Of a stretch of 64,000 bases of DNA, positions 36,131 to 47,213 are shown one piece after another. Under the pieces are notes generated by a model. That model was not told where the DNA came from and ran no database searches. It saw nothing but the letters and a program-made list of their open reading frames with translations. Origin of the DNA: Hemibagrus wyckioides (Eukaryota > Chordata > Actinopteri > Siluriformes > Bagridae); NCBI RefSeq assembly GCF_019097595.1, contig NC_080711.1:17620928-17684927 (forward strand), read 5' to 3'. The position numbers were made by a program, and so were the translations under genes. Positions within the stretch are counted from its first letter, which is position 1; every line of letters begins with the position of its first letter.

Positions 36131-36708
36131 ATGGACGGACTAAGTAATTCCTAAACAGCTAATGCAATATTTTTGTTAAAACCCTTGAAATAAAGCTGAA
36201 AATCTAGACTATAATCACTTCATTTCAAATCCATTGTGTTGATTACAGAGGCAAATGATATAATATTTCTACAGCTATATTATATAATCTGATCCAGGAA
36301 AACCAGGTGGAGCACAGCTATAAAACAAAAGTCAAACCATTCATAAAAGATTTGGATAAAGAAAAGAAAGGAAGAAAAATCTGGGTAGAAAGATTACCGT
36401 TTAAAAGACTAGCCTGAGACAAAGGCACTTACCCACAACAGGTATTATGATCAGTATCTGATGTGAAACAAACAGGAAGAGCAAGACCAACAAACAGCAC
36501 TGCAAAAGTCACATCTCTATAATCTTAAAGAAACTGCTATTGCATACTGTATGTGAGAGAATTGATTCAGTTCCATGTTAGAAAATTGCAATTTCAGAAA
36601 TGAATTTCATAAAATCTGAATGCTCGCTGTACCAGTAGAGATCACAGAAATTCACTTTAGCTTTTTTTTTTTAATTGTTTTTCTTCGGACATGTTTTAGA
36701 GTAACATT

Positions 36709-36827
36709 CTGTGATGGTATCCAAATCTCTCGTTGGTGTTAGTGATTATCAAATGTAAAGTATTAATGTTTTTCTTAGAACATTCGATAATCACTAACAC
36801 CAACGAGAGAATTGGGTACCATCACAG
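36709..36827. repeat. long near-perfect hairpin
   Basis: Arms 36709-36756 and 36780-36827 are 48 bp each and complementary except at three positions. The loop is 23 bp. It could be a small MITE or a source of a structured or double-stranded RNA. No terminal repeat family or target duplication is evident. Confidence 0.8.
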
Positions 36828-37356
36828 AGGAGTGGACTCATGTCACAAGGCACAAAGAATGTTATATCTTGACCTACATAATTAATAAGAAATCTATCAG
36901 CAGTTATTTAAGTACCGGATTTATCTGATAATTGAGCCTAAGAAGGGTTGGGCATTACAGCATTGATCAATATGAGATAAGAAGGTTCTGCTCATCAACC
37001 CCAAAGATAAATCCTAAATAATTTGTGTACTATATTTGTATGCTGGTTGTGTTGGATGGTAGAACAGCTATTATTTTAACCATGTTTACAGTACCATTAC
37101 TTTTGCTTTAAAGTTAAGATATTTATCAACTGAGCAGTGTTAATAAATACTAGATTTGGGGTGTCAAGACAAAAATGTTAGCATTTCATTTATATTTAAA
37201 CACCTGAACAAACTCATTAGGTAATTACAGAGAAATCTATGGGCTATATTTGGTGTGTCGGAAGGTGACAAACATTTATAAGCAAATTAAACATTGACAA
37301 ATATTAATAAGGTATCCCACCAGGACTGGAGGTACCCCATCATCCCTGCACAATAT

Positions 37357-37362
37357 TTTATT
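37357..37362 (-). terminator. znf207: candidate distal poly(A) signal of znf207
   Basis: TTTATT on the plus strand reads AATAAA on the minus strand. It lies about 1.6 kb after the znf207 stop, beyond both structured elements. Confidence 0.25.
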
Positions 37363-37801
37363 TGTAGAGAACACAACTGACAGCCCTTACAAAGGCTTAT
37401 TTTCTGGATTTTGTGAAGCCAATGCATATGAACAAGCACGTTTAAGTCCAAATCAACTGACAAAATGTGTTTACACTACTTTTTAAGTGTAATTTGTGAT
37501 GCATGTCATTTTATGGGTCATTTTAGGTGTGGTTAAAAATATATTTTTGTTTATACTGCTGTTAGCAAGAGTTCTAAATACCACGGCTTTAACGCACCAT
37601 ACTTTGCTAAAGTTAGATATCGACGCGGGAAAGGTTGGTCATGAACGCATTTTGAATTGTTCAGGATTTGGGTCTCCTCTGACTTTACTTGGGGCTTGAG
37701 TATTAAGACTTAAAACTTACTTGTTACTTGTTCCCACCTCTGCACTTTGGAAACAAAAGCAGGAGAGGTTAGTTATAGGTTTTTTCTAATGTGAATAATA
37801 A

Positions 37802-37877
37802 CAGGGGCCATCACCAAACTTGCTACAAGTTTGGGGACATTGGAATCCAACAGCCATGAGGCTGTGAGGGCCCCCTG
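37802..37877 (-). ncRNA. candidate structured RNA element, copy 2 (znf207 distal 3' region)
   Basis: A 76-bp unit that can fold into a closing helix (CAGGGGCC 37802-37809 with GGCCCCCTG 37869-37877) and three hairpins: CCAAACTTG/CAAGTTTGG (9 bp), GGA/TCC, and ACAGCC/GGCTGT. It shares the junction sequence TCACCAA, GGGGACAT, TCCAACAGC and TGA with the unit at 38563, while the stems differ. The strand is inferred from the direction of znf207 and from wobble pairs. I know no named family for it. Confidence 0.4.
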
Positions 37878-38451
37878 CTCGTAAGAAATTAAAGAGAAAA
37901 ACATGTGACTTGCCTCAGCCTGAACAGGGCACCAGTGAGACTCAACCTCAGCCGGTCCCATGGCATCGCTACAGGGAGAAGAAAGATCCTCAGTTTAGCA
38001 ACACACAGTTACCTGGGTCCAAAGTACTTCTGTTTCAACTTAGTCTCCCCCCCCCACCCCATCACACTAAAGGCTAGACACCCAAAAGCACATTAGACTG
38101 AATCTTTTTGTGACCACACACTAAAATTACCCCCCACCCCCACCCCAATGAATGTTATTTCAGGTCTTAAAGTGTGATTTACTTCAATGAAAATGACACA
38201 CTGATTTTGACAAAGACACACAAGCCATCCATATTCTTTTTTTCCTTGACACACAGTGTTCTCTTCATTAAACCAGGTGTTAAAGGGACACTATTGCATG
38301 GGTTATTTAAAATGAATGTGGATGACTGGGTTGATGTCGTGAACAGATGACACTCCATTGCTTTCACATATCACAATCATGCAGCCATTACAAACCTTTG
38401 TACAGATCCTTCCCTCTGTCATGAAGAAACAGTCTTAAGTTTTCAACACCG

Positions 38452-38457
38452 TTTATT
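38452..38457 (-). terminator. znf207: candidate proximal poly(A) signal of znf207
   Basis: AATAAA on the minus strand, about 530 bases after the stop. It lies between the two structured elements, so its use would include one of them and exclude the other. Confidence 0.4.
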
Positions 38458-38562
38458 ACAGTTTTCATAATAATACAGACACTTTTCACATCAGCTATTA
38501 TTTATATGATTTCCTGTGTAGATAAGGATAAGCAGGCATACAAAAACATATATAGCTAACTG

Positions 38563-38627
38563 AAGCCCTCACCAAGCAAAGCTGGGGACATGAAGTCCAA
38601 CAGCACCTAAAGGTGCTGTGAAGGCTT
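38563..38627 (-). ncRNA. candidate structured RNA element, copy 1 (znf207 3' UTR)
   Basis: A 65-bp unit with closing helix AAGCC/GGCTT plus TCA/TGA and three hairpins: CCA(A)GC/GCTGG, GGAC/GTCC and ACAGCACC/GGTGCTGT. It lies 356-420 bases after the znf207 stop, so it should be in the mRNA. Read on the minus strand, the lone mismatch in the closing helix (38568 with 38622) becomes a G-U pair. Confidence 0.45.
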
Positions 38628-38982
38628 AAATTGTTTAATACAGTAGTATGTTTACAAAGACTTGCCTTGATAAAAGGTGCAGTACTGTTCACGTTACTCC
38701 AGCCGCTTCAAATTATTACGAACCATATTTACTAAACTTCACTTCTAAAAACCTAAACGGAACATAGGGGGAGGAAAAAAGCCACACTATAGAATCGGCA
38801 ACATATTAGAGGTCCAAATAAAAACTGCAAAATTCAAAGTTTCATGCGTAAACCAGTGCTGTTCTTCCATTTCCCTTATTAAACTGAATTACAATTATGC
38901 TTAATGATTTGGCTTCTTAAGAACACCATTACATGAGAAAATGGTTGAATCACCAAACCTATCGGAGACTGGTGTTTGAGCT

Positions 38983-39143
38983 TCAATAACGGCCTCCCTG
39001 GGACATTACAGGAGGTCTCATGGCCATGGGCGGCCTTGGGGGAGCTCCCTGGTAAGGAGGAACCATTGGGGGCCCTTGTCCATATGGTGACATTGCCCCT
39101 GGCACATAGCCAGGCACTGCCTGGGATGGGGTACCGTATGGCC
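38983..39143 (-). CDS. znf207: znf207 exon 11: C-terminal tail and stop
   Basis: Encodes [20 protein letters not shown], then [20 protein letters not shown] and [13 protein letters not shown] before TGA at 38983-38985. Near identical to the human end. Confidence 0.96.
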
Positions 39144-42100
39144 CTGATAAAAAAATTTTTTTAACAAATTACTTACCCATAGCAGTAATTTATTTATTTT
39201 TATACATATATACACACACACTCATCTTTTATATTAAAAGGAAATGGACCAAAAAAGGGACTGTACCATGCATGGGATGCCTGGCTGGCTGTGAGGAAGC
39301 ACCCTGTTGAGCAGGCAACACCCCTCCCATTGGTCCAACAGGAGGAGTGCTGATGTGTGCCTGCCCTGTGTTAGGGATCTTACACTGGTAGCGTGGTAGT
39401 TGAGCACGCAGCTCCTCCTGACACAAACACACAAGGACACAAAGTGCAATTAGACAAGACTGCAATTGCCTGCTGTTCAAGCTACATAATGAGTATAAGT
39501 AAGAGAAATGTAATATATCTAGCCAGCCTACAGTTTTATAAGATTAATGGTACCTTAAAATGGTAACACCACAAATTACATTCTGATTTTATTACTTACT
39601 TTACAAGGGTGGAGCCATATTTGGACACTTACCAGAGAGATATCCTCATCAGGGTGGATCAACTTACTGGTTGCACTGGTAGTGGTGAGGGTGGCAGGCT
39701 TACTTGTGATGGGTGTGGCAGGTTTGGCCACAGTGCTGCCTGCGCTGGCAGCAGAGGGCGCAGGCTGACTGTAGGCTGGGAATGTGGCTTTGGGAGCAGC
39801 AGAAGTAGTGGCTGCTGCTGCCCCAGGCACAGCCTGGAGATAAAGAAGAATTTAAATCAGCTATAATCAGAAAAACATCTAATAATATCCATGATGAACA
39901 TTTCTGTAACCCATGTCTGGCCCTGGAGGGCCATGACACTAAACAGCTTGAAGAGAGGCATCTACAATTTGTTCATTTAGTTTTTTGATTATAGAGAAGG
40001 GATAACAAACTGCACAGTGCTGTGGTCCTCCAAGGCTGCACTTGCTACTGTTTTTCTACTGATATGGTGCTGGAACCAGCAAACCCACAAAGACGCAGAC
40101 CAAAATTTTTGGTGCTGGAAACAAACAGTTTTTGATTTGTTTTTCAATTAATTTGAGATCAGGCACTGGCACCCTATCAGTGGAAAAGGATAATAAAAGC
40201 CTGGGGAATAACTATTATACAGATAAGCATTGTGCATACAAGTGCACCAGTATAGCTGCTGCTAGCCATGAATAGTTTTGTAAAAGCCTAGTTTCACTAG
40301 GTCAGCAGGCTGCTGCGTACTTGCGACAGCGGCTTAGAGGGTGCTGACAAAGTGTCCATACTGGAGGAGGCTGAGCTTGTGCTGGGAGCTCGAGTCCCCA
40401 TCTGCAGCATGGAGAAAAAGCAAAGAGCAAAATCCCTCAACACAGCCGCATTAATAACTTCAGTGTGTTTCATATTTTCACAAATCAGTGTATATTTACA
40501 ATGTACTTTCATGCACCCTTTGAAAGGTGTGTGAAAAGTGGCAAATGATGCATGAGCTACTAATCTCTGCTCAAAACACATTCAAAACTAAGCTTTTATT
40601 TAGCTAATAAAAAAACCCTGATCTGAATACTGTGCATCACTGCATGTGAATTCTACAATTATAATGATCTAAGCTAAGTGACTGTATGTCCAGTTATGAA
40701 GGATTATTCAAAATATACATAAACAGAAATGTGGCCACACCTGTCCTGCACTAGGGAACAATGGTTTGGTGACAGCAGGCTGTGGAGCAGCAACTGTGGC
40801 TGCAGGTGTGGCTGCTCTTGGGATCATGCCTGACGTAGTGGATGCAGGAGCCTGGGGCATGTGGCTCATACCTGGACGATGGCCCATAGGAGGAGGCATG
40901 CCTTTTAGGAAAAAATCATACAGGTCTGTCAATTCCTTTTAAGCATGACATATGTAAATCACTTTAAGTTGTAATTCAGTTGTAATGGCAGGGGTTTCCA
41001 AATTCTGTAGTCAGATTCTAATGCACCATTCACTAAATGACTAAATATATCAATCATCTGACTCCTCTGAGCTGAAAAGTCAGTCACGTGTTTGCAATTA
41101 ACATATTCTAGCAATCATTCAGCACGAGCGTAGAATCAGTCTAAACACTCGTTAAAATAAAACGTTTTTACCCCATCATGAGACAACAGAATAATTTTTT
41201 TAATCAAGATTATTATAAAATCAGTAATTAAAGTACTGAACCTGGTGGCATGCCTGGCATCATCGGAGGCATTCCTGGTCCCGGTGGCATCATCCCACCC
41301 ATGGGCATCATGCTGTGGGGGGGAGGGAAAAGGAACAGATTTTTTTTTTCAGTCACAGAATGGAAAAGGGCAAGATATTAATAGCATACAACTTCCCTCC
41401 AAAAGTAAAGTGATGTGGCTAACTTGTTTTTGGTCTACAATAAACTGAAAATATTAGAGATTAAAAGATGAATATCAGAATTTTAGCTATTCGTCTAGAG
41501 GTGTTAACTTTTGGTTGGTAAATCCACCCCATTTTTAGGTGAGCAAAAGTAAATGAACAGAACAGATGTGTTTTCATTGTCTTGGCAGATGATGAGGTTG
41601 GTCCAATTAAATTTAATCCAATTCTCAATAAACTGGCAAACAAAACATTTCTGTAGACCTAAACAACAGATGAAGTCTTCAAAAGGTACAAACCAGGGTT
41701 TATACCAAGAGTACACATTCAGAGCTATTAACTGTTTAAACGATCAAACCGGAGCAACAATCAAATGTAATAATGTAATAATGTAATGACAAACTGTCAG
41801 TCACATACTCCAATAATTTTTGCTCACTTGAATAACAAACCTCATACAAAAAATGTTAAGGTGTTTAATAAGTCATGATGTAAATATGTAAATAACTGAA
41901 AGATGAAATTCTGATCTATATTCTCATTCATCTTGTGATATCAAGCCAAAATGTCTTCAGTGTGAAGCAAAAACAAAATAATTGGTCTTGCTGTTCCAAT
42001 ATTTTCAGAGGGGAACGTGTCCGAGTGCTTTTTCATCAGTGTTATTGGTGAATTCTTACCCAGGTGGCATCCCTGGCATAACTGGGGGCATCCCTGGCAT

Positions 42101-44914
42101 CATGGGAGGGACTGCAGGCATCATTGGTGGCATTCCTGTTTTTTTTACATATACATATAAAAACAAAACTAATTAAAAAAAATCTCTGCCCCCTGCTGCA
42201 AGTGACTTTTTTCCCTAAAAAAAAACACTACAAAATGTAATATTCAAACTTATTGTGTTGCACATAGTCTATAACGCACAAGCTATATATCAAGCCTGTA
42301 TCAGGGCTGGATGAATGAAACATTCATTAAATAACCCACTGCACAAATGAGCACTAACATGTGCTTCCCAGTCCCATGACTTGCCTGGAAAGTCACGAGG
42401 CTAAACCTTACTGGGCAAAAGAAGAAAAAAAAATACAGAGACCAAGGGAAACAATGTAATGTAATTATTAGCTTCTTATAACAAAGCCTGTAATGTAGCA
42501 CATTGTGTTTGTGCCCTGAATAATTCTGCAAGTCACTGGCCAACATTTCATCTAAAGGATCTGGAGCTAGTACAGCAAAGTAGTATAGCAGACTTCAGAA
42601 TTTACAGAATTAAAAAAAAAAAATATAGCATCAAATTCATGCATTAAGTTTATACAAAGCTAAATAAAGCTAAAGTGAAATAACTGTTTCATGAAAGTCA
42701 ATAAAATGGTGGATTTCTGGTTGTAGAGTCACAAAAAGGAATGGTGAATTTGAGAAAGCTACATTGTCCACTAGTATTATATATTTGCCATTTTATTTAT
42801 TTATTACTTTTTTAATTGTGATTTTAGGGTGCTCTGCATTTTTTCATTTAATATAATCAAAAAGTAAAACACGACACTTTACTCAGACTGCAGAAGAGAA
42901 GAGAGCAAGCAAGCTCACTGACACTTGTGACGACTTACTCAGGCATAATCACGGTAAATAAAATATGCATTTTTCTTTTCTTTCTTTATTATTAAAGCCA
43001 ATTTAAAATAATTAATAGAAATTATTCGGCTCACCTGAGTAGCTCCCAGGTGGCATCCCTGGTGTGGGCACAGGTGCCATTCCAGGCTGTGCCATAGGAG
43101 CGTAAGCAGCCTGAGGCTGTGCTGCTGCCTGCTGGAATGAGGGTCCTGCCTCATCATCATCATCATCTTCATCCGAGTCATCTTGGTTCTGTTTCTTTTT
43201 CTGGTTTTCTGAGTGAGCAAACAATGTAAATGTAATTAAGGGTACATATAGGACACGCAAAGAAGGGTCAGAGAAAATACACGTGAGAAAGAATGAATTA
43301 GTAAATTACCCTGTGTTTTCTGCTCGAGTACCCGTCTCCTTTCTTCCATATCTTTCTCTGGAATACCCTCCATCCCATAAATTTCCAATTCAATGTCTGT
43401 TCTTCCAGGTATGGCATTGGGAACACCATCGATTGTTTCTTTGTGAACCTTCAGCACAGCAGAAAAGAGCATTTCATTTTAACTCAAGCACCAAGGAGAT
43501 TATAGATCATGGAGGTATATACACATACTCACCTGCATACAGTGGATGGCCAGGCCCGGACCAGTGTATAGCTTTTTATGACATATGTGACACTTAAAGT
43601 GTTTGGCCTTTTGGTGCTGAATAAGAATCTTTTCGTCATCAAAATCCCTATTACAATACCTGCATTGATAGTTAAGGTCATATTGGAGCAAGATGGAAAC
43701 ATGGAAGAACATGGGAAATAAAAGGGCACTAACTAGTACCTAGCTTTTATGTTGTACTGAGTGCAGCCATATGGATTGCCTTTGGTTGGTTTAATACTGT
43801 GTTTGAAGCACTTTTACTTTCCTACCATAAGCTTTAAATTCCAAATCGTCAACTTGAGGTGGTCTTCAAGTACCAGATCTCTCCCCATTTACAGTGAGAC
43901 AATGTAAAGTACTCCTCTCTTTTTACATTAGTTTATAGCAGTATTGGCTTTAGAGCAGTTGATACAGAGTACTTGGTTACATCTTTACAACTGACCAGTG
44001 TAACATATAACTGACCATCTAACATATAACTATCACTTGTCTGCTGCTGTTGACATTTTCAATCCAAAATGAATGTTTCACTACAGTAGACATTCGGCCG
44101 CTCAGGCCTGTCATTTCAAAAGTGCAGTTAAATTAGCTTTTTAAGCTTTACACACTAGACACATATACGTGGTTGATTATGTCATTACAACTTACAAAAC
44201 ATCTATAAAGTATAGTCGATGTTATAGATTTGCCTAAGTAGAGTGTCTGAATGTCAGCTGAAGAAGCAGCCGACTTTGTGTCACGCATACAGCAAAGTGA
44301 AATTCTGCTCCATTCTCCGAATATCCTAATTTAGGAAGTTGTGGTCAGTCAAGACAGAGCATCTCCTGAGAAAAGAGTTTAAGGGCTTTGCTCAACAGCC
44401 CAATAGTGACATCTTGATGGTGCTGAGGCTTGAACCTGGACCTTCTGATCAACAACTCAAAACCTTATTCACTTGAACCAATCCATATGGATTGGATCCA
44501 TATGGTAAAGGGGAACTTTTCATAATGTGCTTGGCCATGTGGCAACTAAAGCTGCTAAAAGTAAATAAATTTCAAGTTAAGGAAAGTGTTTTCTCTGGCC
44601 TTACAAACTGCAACCTCACACAGACTGTAGCTAAAGCCTGAGGTTCTCCATGGGGTCTGTGAGGCACAGGATTCTGTCATTTACAGTCATTATGAAGGTC
44701 AATATTAAGCTCTTACAGTTATCTGATTGACCATAATAAATTTACCAAATATTAATAATATTAGAAATGTTCGTAAATGAAATATTTCTATGTGCAGTCT
44801 ATGGAGCAGCGGCTTCCTTCAACAAACGCGCCTGTGACAAAATAAACCTCCACTATTTACCGAGGATGTCTAAAGTATTTGAAATATCAGATAAATGACA
44901 AACACAGAGATTAA

Positions 44915-44988
<74 letters not shown>

Positions 44989-45178
44989 ATATAAACAGAC
45001 AGACTAACAGAAGTCAGACATCATCATGTTTTGCTAGCTCGGCTACAGCGATTGTTTGTTACCTGACTAACAGAACAAAACAGATTTTTCCTCTTTATAC
45101 AATCTCGAAAACCGACAGCTATTCTCATAAAGGATACCAACACCATGGCTTCATCTGCTTCTTCTTTTTCCTTCCCAT
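38983..45178 (-). CDS. znf207: znf207 (BuGZ), Bub3-binding zinc-finger protein (gene span, 11 exons listed separately)
   Basis: ZNF207 binds and stabilises the checkpoint protein Bub3 through a GLEBS motif, and binds microtubules and spindle components to promote chromosome alignment. The 11 exons keep phase and give 460 residues, close to human isoforms of about 480-495 as recalled. Order: basic start [14 protein letters not shown], two C2H2-type zinc fingers (residues about 12-60), an acidic patch, a long P/G/M-rich low-complexity region, the GLEBS region ending [15 protein letters not shown], and a P/G/Y-rich tail ending VMSQGGRY. The start is the ATG at 45178, which matches the conserved human start. 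It is transcribed toward tnrc6c, so the two genes converge. Confidence 0.95.
39267..39417 (-). CDS. znf207: znf207 exon 10: end of GLEBS region
   Basis: Begins [20 protein letters not shown] (human EERRAQLPKYQ). The Glu pair is the part of GLEBS expected to contact Bub3. Continues [16 protein letters not shown]. Confidence 0.94.
39633..39833 (-). CDS. znf207: znf207 exon 9: Ala/Thr/Ser/Pro-rich region and start of GLEBS
   Basis: Begins [20 protein letters not shown] and ends [20 protein letters not shown], then DEDISL. The last block is identical to human. Confidence 0.95.
40321..40401 (-). CDS. znf207: znf207 exon 8: Ser/Ala-rich linker
   Basis: Encodes [20 protein letters not shown], then PSKPLSQ. 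Length is a multiple of three and it is phase 0 at both ends, so it could be skipped in frame. Human ZNF207 has isoforms at this region. Confidence 0.92.
40741..40901 (-). CDS. znf207: znf207 exon 7: Pro/Ala/Thr-rich region
   Basis: Encodes [20 protein letters not shown], then a Thr/Ala stretch, then [16 protein letters not shown]. The end matches human [14 protein letters not shown]. Confidence 0.93.
41242..41312 (-). CDS. znf207: znf207 exon 6: Pro/Gly/Met-rich repeats
   Basis: Encodes [20 protein letters not shown], then GMPP. Part of the low-complexity region linked to phase separation of the human protein. Confidence 0.93.
41505..41860 (-). mobile_element. possible short non-autonomous Tc1-type element
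   Basis: Starts near CATTTTTAGGTGAGCAAAAG and ends near AATAATTTTTGCTCACTTGA, so the ends are roughly inverted (TGAGCAAAAG type). It resembles the terminus of the remnant at 4436. No coding capacity. It lies in the intron between znf207 exons 5 and 6. Confidence 0.4.
42060..42135 (-). CDS. znf207: znf207 exon 5: Pro/Gly/Met-rich repeats
   Basis: Encodes [20 protein letters not shown], then PGMPPG. Confidence 0.92.
42140..43030 (-). other. znf207: znf207 intron 4
   Basis: AT-rich intron between exons 4 and 5. Nothing recognised. Confidence 0.8.
43035..43208 (-). CDS. znf207: znf207 exon 4: Lys-rich then acidic patch
   Basis: Encodes [20 protein letters not shown], then [20 protein letters not shown] and [19 protein letters not shown]. 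Human has QKKKQQDDSDE here. Confidence 0.94.
43310..43448 (-). CDS. znf207: znf207 exon 3: conserved region after the zinc fingers
   Basis: Encodes [20 protein letters not shown], then [20 protein letters not shown] and LEQKTQ. Almost identical to human. The first His completes the second finger. Confidence 0.96.
43533..43659 (-). CDS. znf207: znf207 exon 2: zinc fingers
   Basis: Encodes [20 protein letters not shown], then [20 protein letters not shown] and MQ. Zinc ligands visible are C13 and C16 with H30 and H35 by this numbering, then C38, C41, H54 and the His at the start of exon 3. Confidence 0.96.
44380..44480. repeat. fragment of a widespread fish dispersed repeat
   Basis: AAGGGCTTTGCTCAACAGCC followed by GAGGCTTGAACCTGGACCTT is a decayed form of a common fish LINE- or SINE-associated sequence. 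The same family may be at 47004-47150. Confidence 0.45.
44916..44986. repeat. (CA)n microsatellite
   Basis: About 35 CA units in znf207 intron 1. Confidence 0.95.
45138..45178 (-). CDS. znf207: znf207 exon 1 coding part
   Basis: Encodes [13 protein letters not shown] plus two bases of Trp, then donor GTATCC. It matches human [14 protein letters not shown]. The 5' UTR extends to higher coordinates. Confidence 0.95.
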
Positions 45179-45179
45179 G

Positions 45180-45320
45180 TTTTAGAAGAGTAGAATACAA
45201 TCTGTTTGGAAATCACCAAGACGCGGAGCAGAGAGCGAACATTTAGCAGAAGAAAATGGCGCAGGCGGAAGTGGGTGAAAGTCTTAAAGTGGAAGAGTGA
45301 AACTCTAGCGCTACGATATC
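45180..45320 (-). promoter_or_regulatory. znf207: znf207 TATA-less promoter region
   Basis: A CpG-containing stretch just upstream of the ATG with a YY1-like AAAATGGCGC (45253-45262) and an ETS-like GGCGGAAGTG (45264-45273). No TATA box. The motifs are 75-95 bp from the start codon, so part of the segment is 5' UTR. Confidence 0.5.
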
Positions 45321-45528
45321 GCCCCCTACTGAAGAGGAGTATGAGGTGACTTGTAAAGTGTACACCACGTTAGATTCGGGCTTTTTCTTAATGGCGATTT
45401 TTAGCCATGGAACCCCTTTATTCCCGGGACTAATTGCTGATTAGGAATTATTTTAAGTTAACTCCAAGCAATCTTACAAAGTAGTCAATGCAGTCCACCA
45501 AGTAGCAGGTTCAAGTACACCCTACCCA

Positions 45529-46060
45529 GTGCACCTCAATTCAGTGGGACATTGGAGCACGAGGTCCAAATGCACCTCAATTCAGTGGGACATTGGAGCA
45601 CAAGGTCCAAATGCACCTCAATTCAGTGGGATATGGGAGCACAAGGTCCAAATGCACCTCAATTCAGTGGGATATAGGAGCACAAGGTCCAAATGCACCT
45701 CAATTCAGTGGGACATTGGAGCACAAGGTCCAAATGCACCTCAATTCAGTGGGATATGGGAGCACAAGGTCCAAATGCACCTCAATTCAGTGGGATATAG
45801 GAGCACAAGGTCCAAATGCACCTCAATTCAGTGGGACATTGGAGCACAAGGTCCAAATGCACCTCAATTCAGTGGGATATGGGAGCACAAGGTCCAAATG
45901 CACCTCAATTCACTGAGATATGGGAGCACAAGGTCCAAATGCACCTCAATTCACTGAGATATGAGAGCACAAGGTCACAATGCACCTCAATTCACTGAGA
46001 TATGGGAGCACAAGGTCACAATGCACCTCAATTCACTGAGATATGGGAGCAAGGTCCCAA
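45529..46060. repeat. 41-bp minisatellite, about 13 units
   Basis: The unit begins TGCACCTCAATTCAGTGGGA and ends GAGCACAAGGTCCAAA. Variants at the ACATTGG / ATATGGG / ATATAGG position alternate in a three-unit (123-bp) order in the first two thirds. The last four units carry CTGAGATATG instead. It begins about 210 bp beyond the znf207 promoter motifs. Confidence 0.95.
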
Positions 46061-46479
46061 AATCTATTTTATTTTTTTGACCATAACTGTTCAGTGTCAG
46101 TGGCACTCTGTACTTTTACTGCTGAAACATCATACACTCAGATAACAGATAACACTATGTAACATGATTTTTGTTCCTGGGTAGTGAATGACATTTTCCA
46201 ATTACTCTTGATAGAAAATGATTTAAAAAATAGCCATTAAGCCCCTTGAAGTTTGGGTTTGGGCTTCTAAGAGAATGAAAATTAGCCCATTTTACTAAAA
46301 AAAAAAAAGCCCAAAACTAACCCAAATTTTCATGGCTAAGATGAGTTTTTTCTCTTTGTTTGGGTTACAAAGAATGGGGAAATAACAAGGAACAAGAAAA
46401 AAATTCCAATTAGAATACAGGTCCTCTATTTTCTTTCTCTTTCACTACTTTTTTTTTTTAAAGCTACTATTACTTATAT

Positions 46480-46642
46480 TTCTATTACACTACTGTATAT
46501 TCTATATTTTTTCATGTGTTTTGTATTGTCCTTGTAAATACAATTATTTGTATTGGCTTGTTCCCCCCTTCTACCCTGTCATTCTCACAAAGTAAGAATT
46601 TCATTGTACTAGTACATATGACAATAAAACTCTTGAATCTTA
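46480..46642 (+). mobile_element. LINE-type 3' tail
   Basis: Ends ACATATGACAATAAAACTCTTGAATCT-like, a common fish non-LTR terminus. No coding part. Confidence 0.4.
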
Positions 46643-47003
46643 CCAGTCTGTGTTGTTTAATATGGCTTTCTCTCTTTTTTTTCCATTTCCAATCTTTGGA
46701 TTTCTCACATTCTTTCATTGTGTGTGAGGACTGTGTTATAGGCCTGCATATTCTCATTTGACGTTTAGAAAAATACAGTAAAGAAACAGAACAATGACAC
46801 ATTTTGAATTTATTTTCATTTTGGTTGAATTGTCTACAGCAATATAAGCATCTTCCTTCATACAGATTCTTCTTTCTTATATTATGCCAATAAATGATTT
46901 CAATATATATTTATATATCACTTCTTTCTTCACTGTTTCATAAATAGAGATTTAAAAACATACAGAGCATCTGGGCCTCTCCAAAATTAGCAGAGAATGA
47001 CGT

Positions 47004-47150
47004 TTATAGCATTTGGCAGATGCCCTTATCCAAAGCAACTTACATTTATGTAATTTTTTAAATACGCCTGAGCATTTGAGGGTTAAGGGCATTGCCCTTA
47101 GGCCCAGCAGTGGCACATTGACAGTTCTGGAATATGAACTTAACCACTGA
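47004..47150 (+). repeat. fish dispersed repeat fragment
   Basis: TTTGGCAGATGCCCTTATCC, CAAAGCAACTTACA and GAGGGTTAAGGGCATTGCCC, in order, correspond to a repeat common in fish genomes, often tied to tRNA/L2-type SINEs. Confidence 0.55.
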
Positions 47151-47176
47151 TATAAAAGTGAATTCTCTGATCCAAA

Positions 47177-47177
<1 letters not shown>

Positions 47178-47213
<36 letters not shown>

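Larger units (their letters stand above)
43660..45137 (-). other. znf207: znf207 intron 1
   Basis: Contains a degraded fish dispersed repeat at about 44380-44480 and a (CA)n run at 44916-44986. No reading frame of note. Confidence 0.85.

Noticed and set aside
45529..45998. Periodic 142- and 107-codon frames
   Set aside because: Products of the 41-bp minisatellite; no start context, splice signals or family resemblance.
45529..46060. Array that superficially resembles a CRISPR
   Set aside because: No unique spacers between units, eukaryotic context, and the variation is point-like within units.
46210..46345. Imperfect inverted repeat around TTTGGGTTTGGGC and GCCCAAAACTAACCCAAAT
   Set aside because: Too many mismatches and indels, and low complexity; not convincing as an element.
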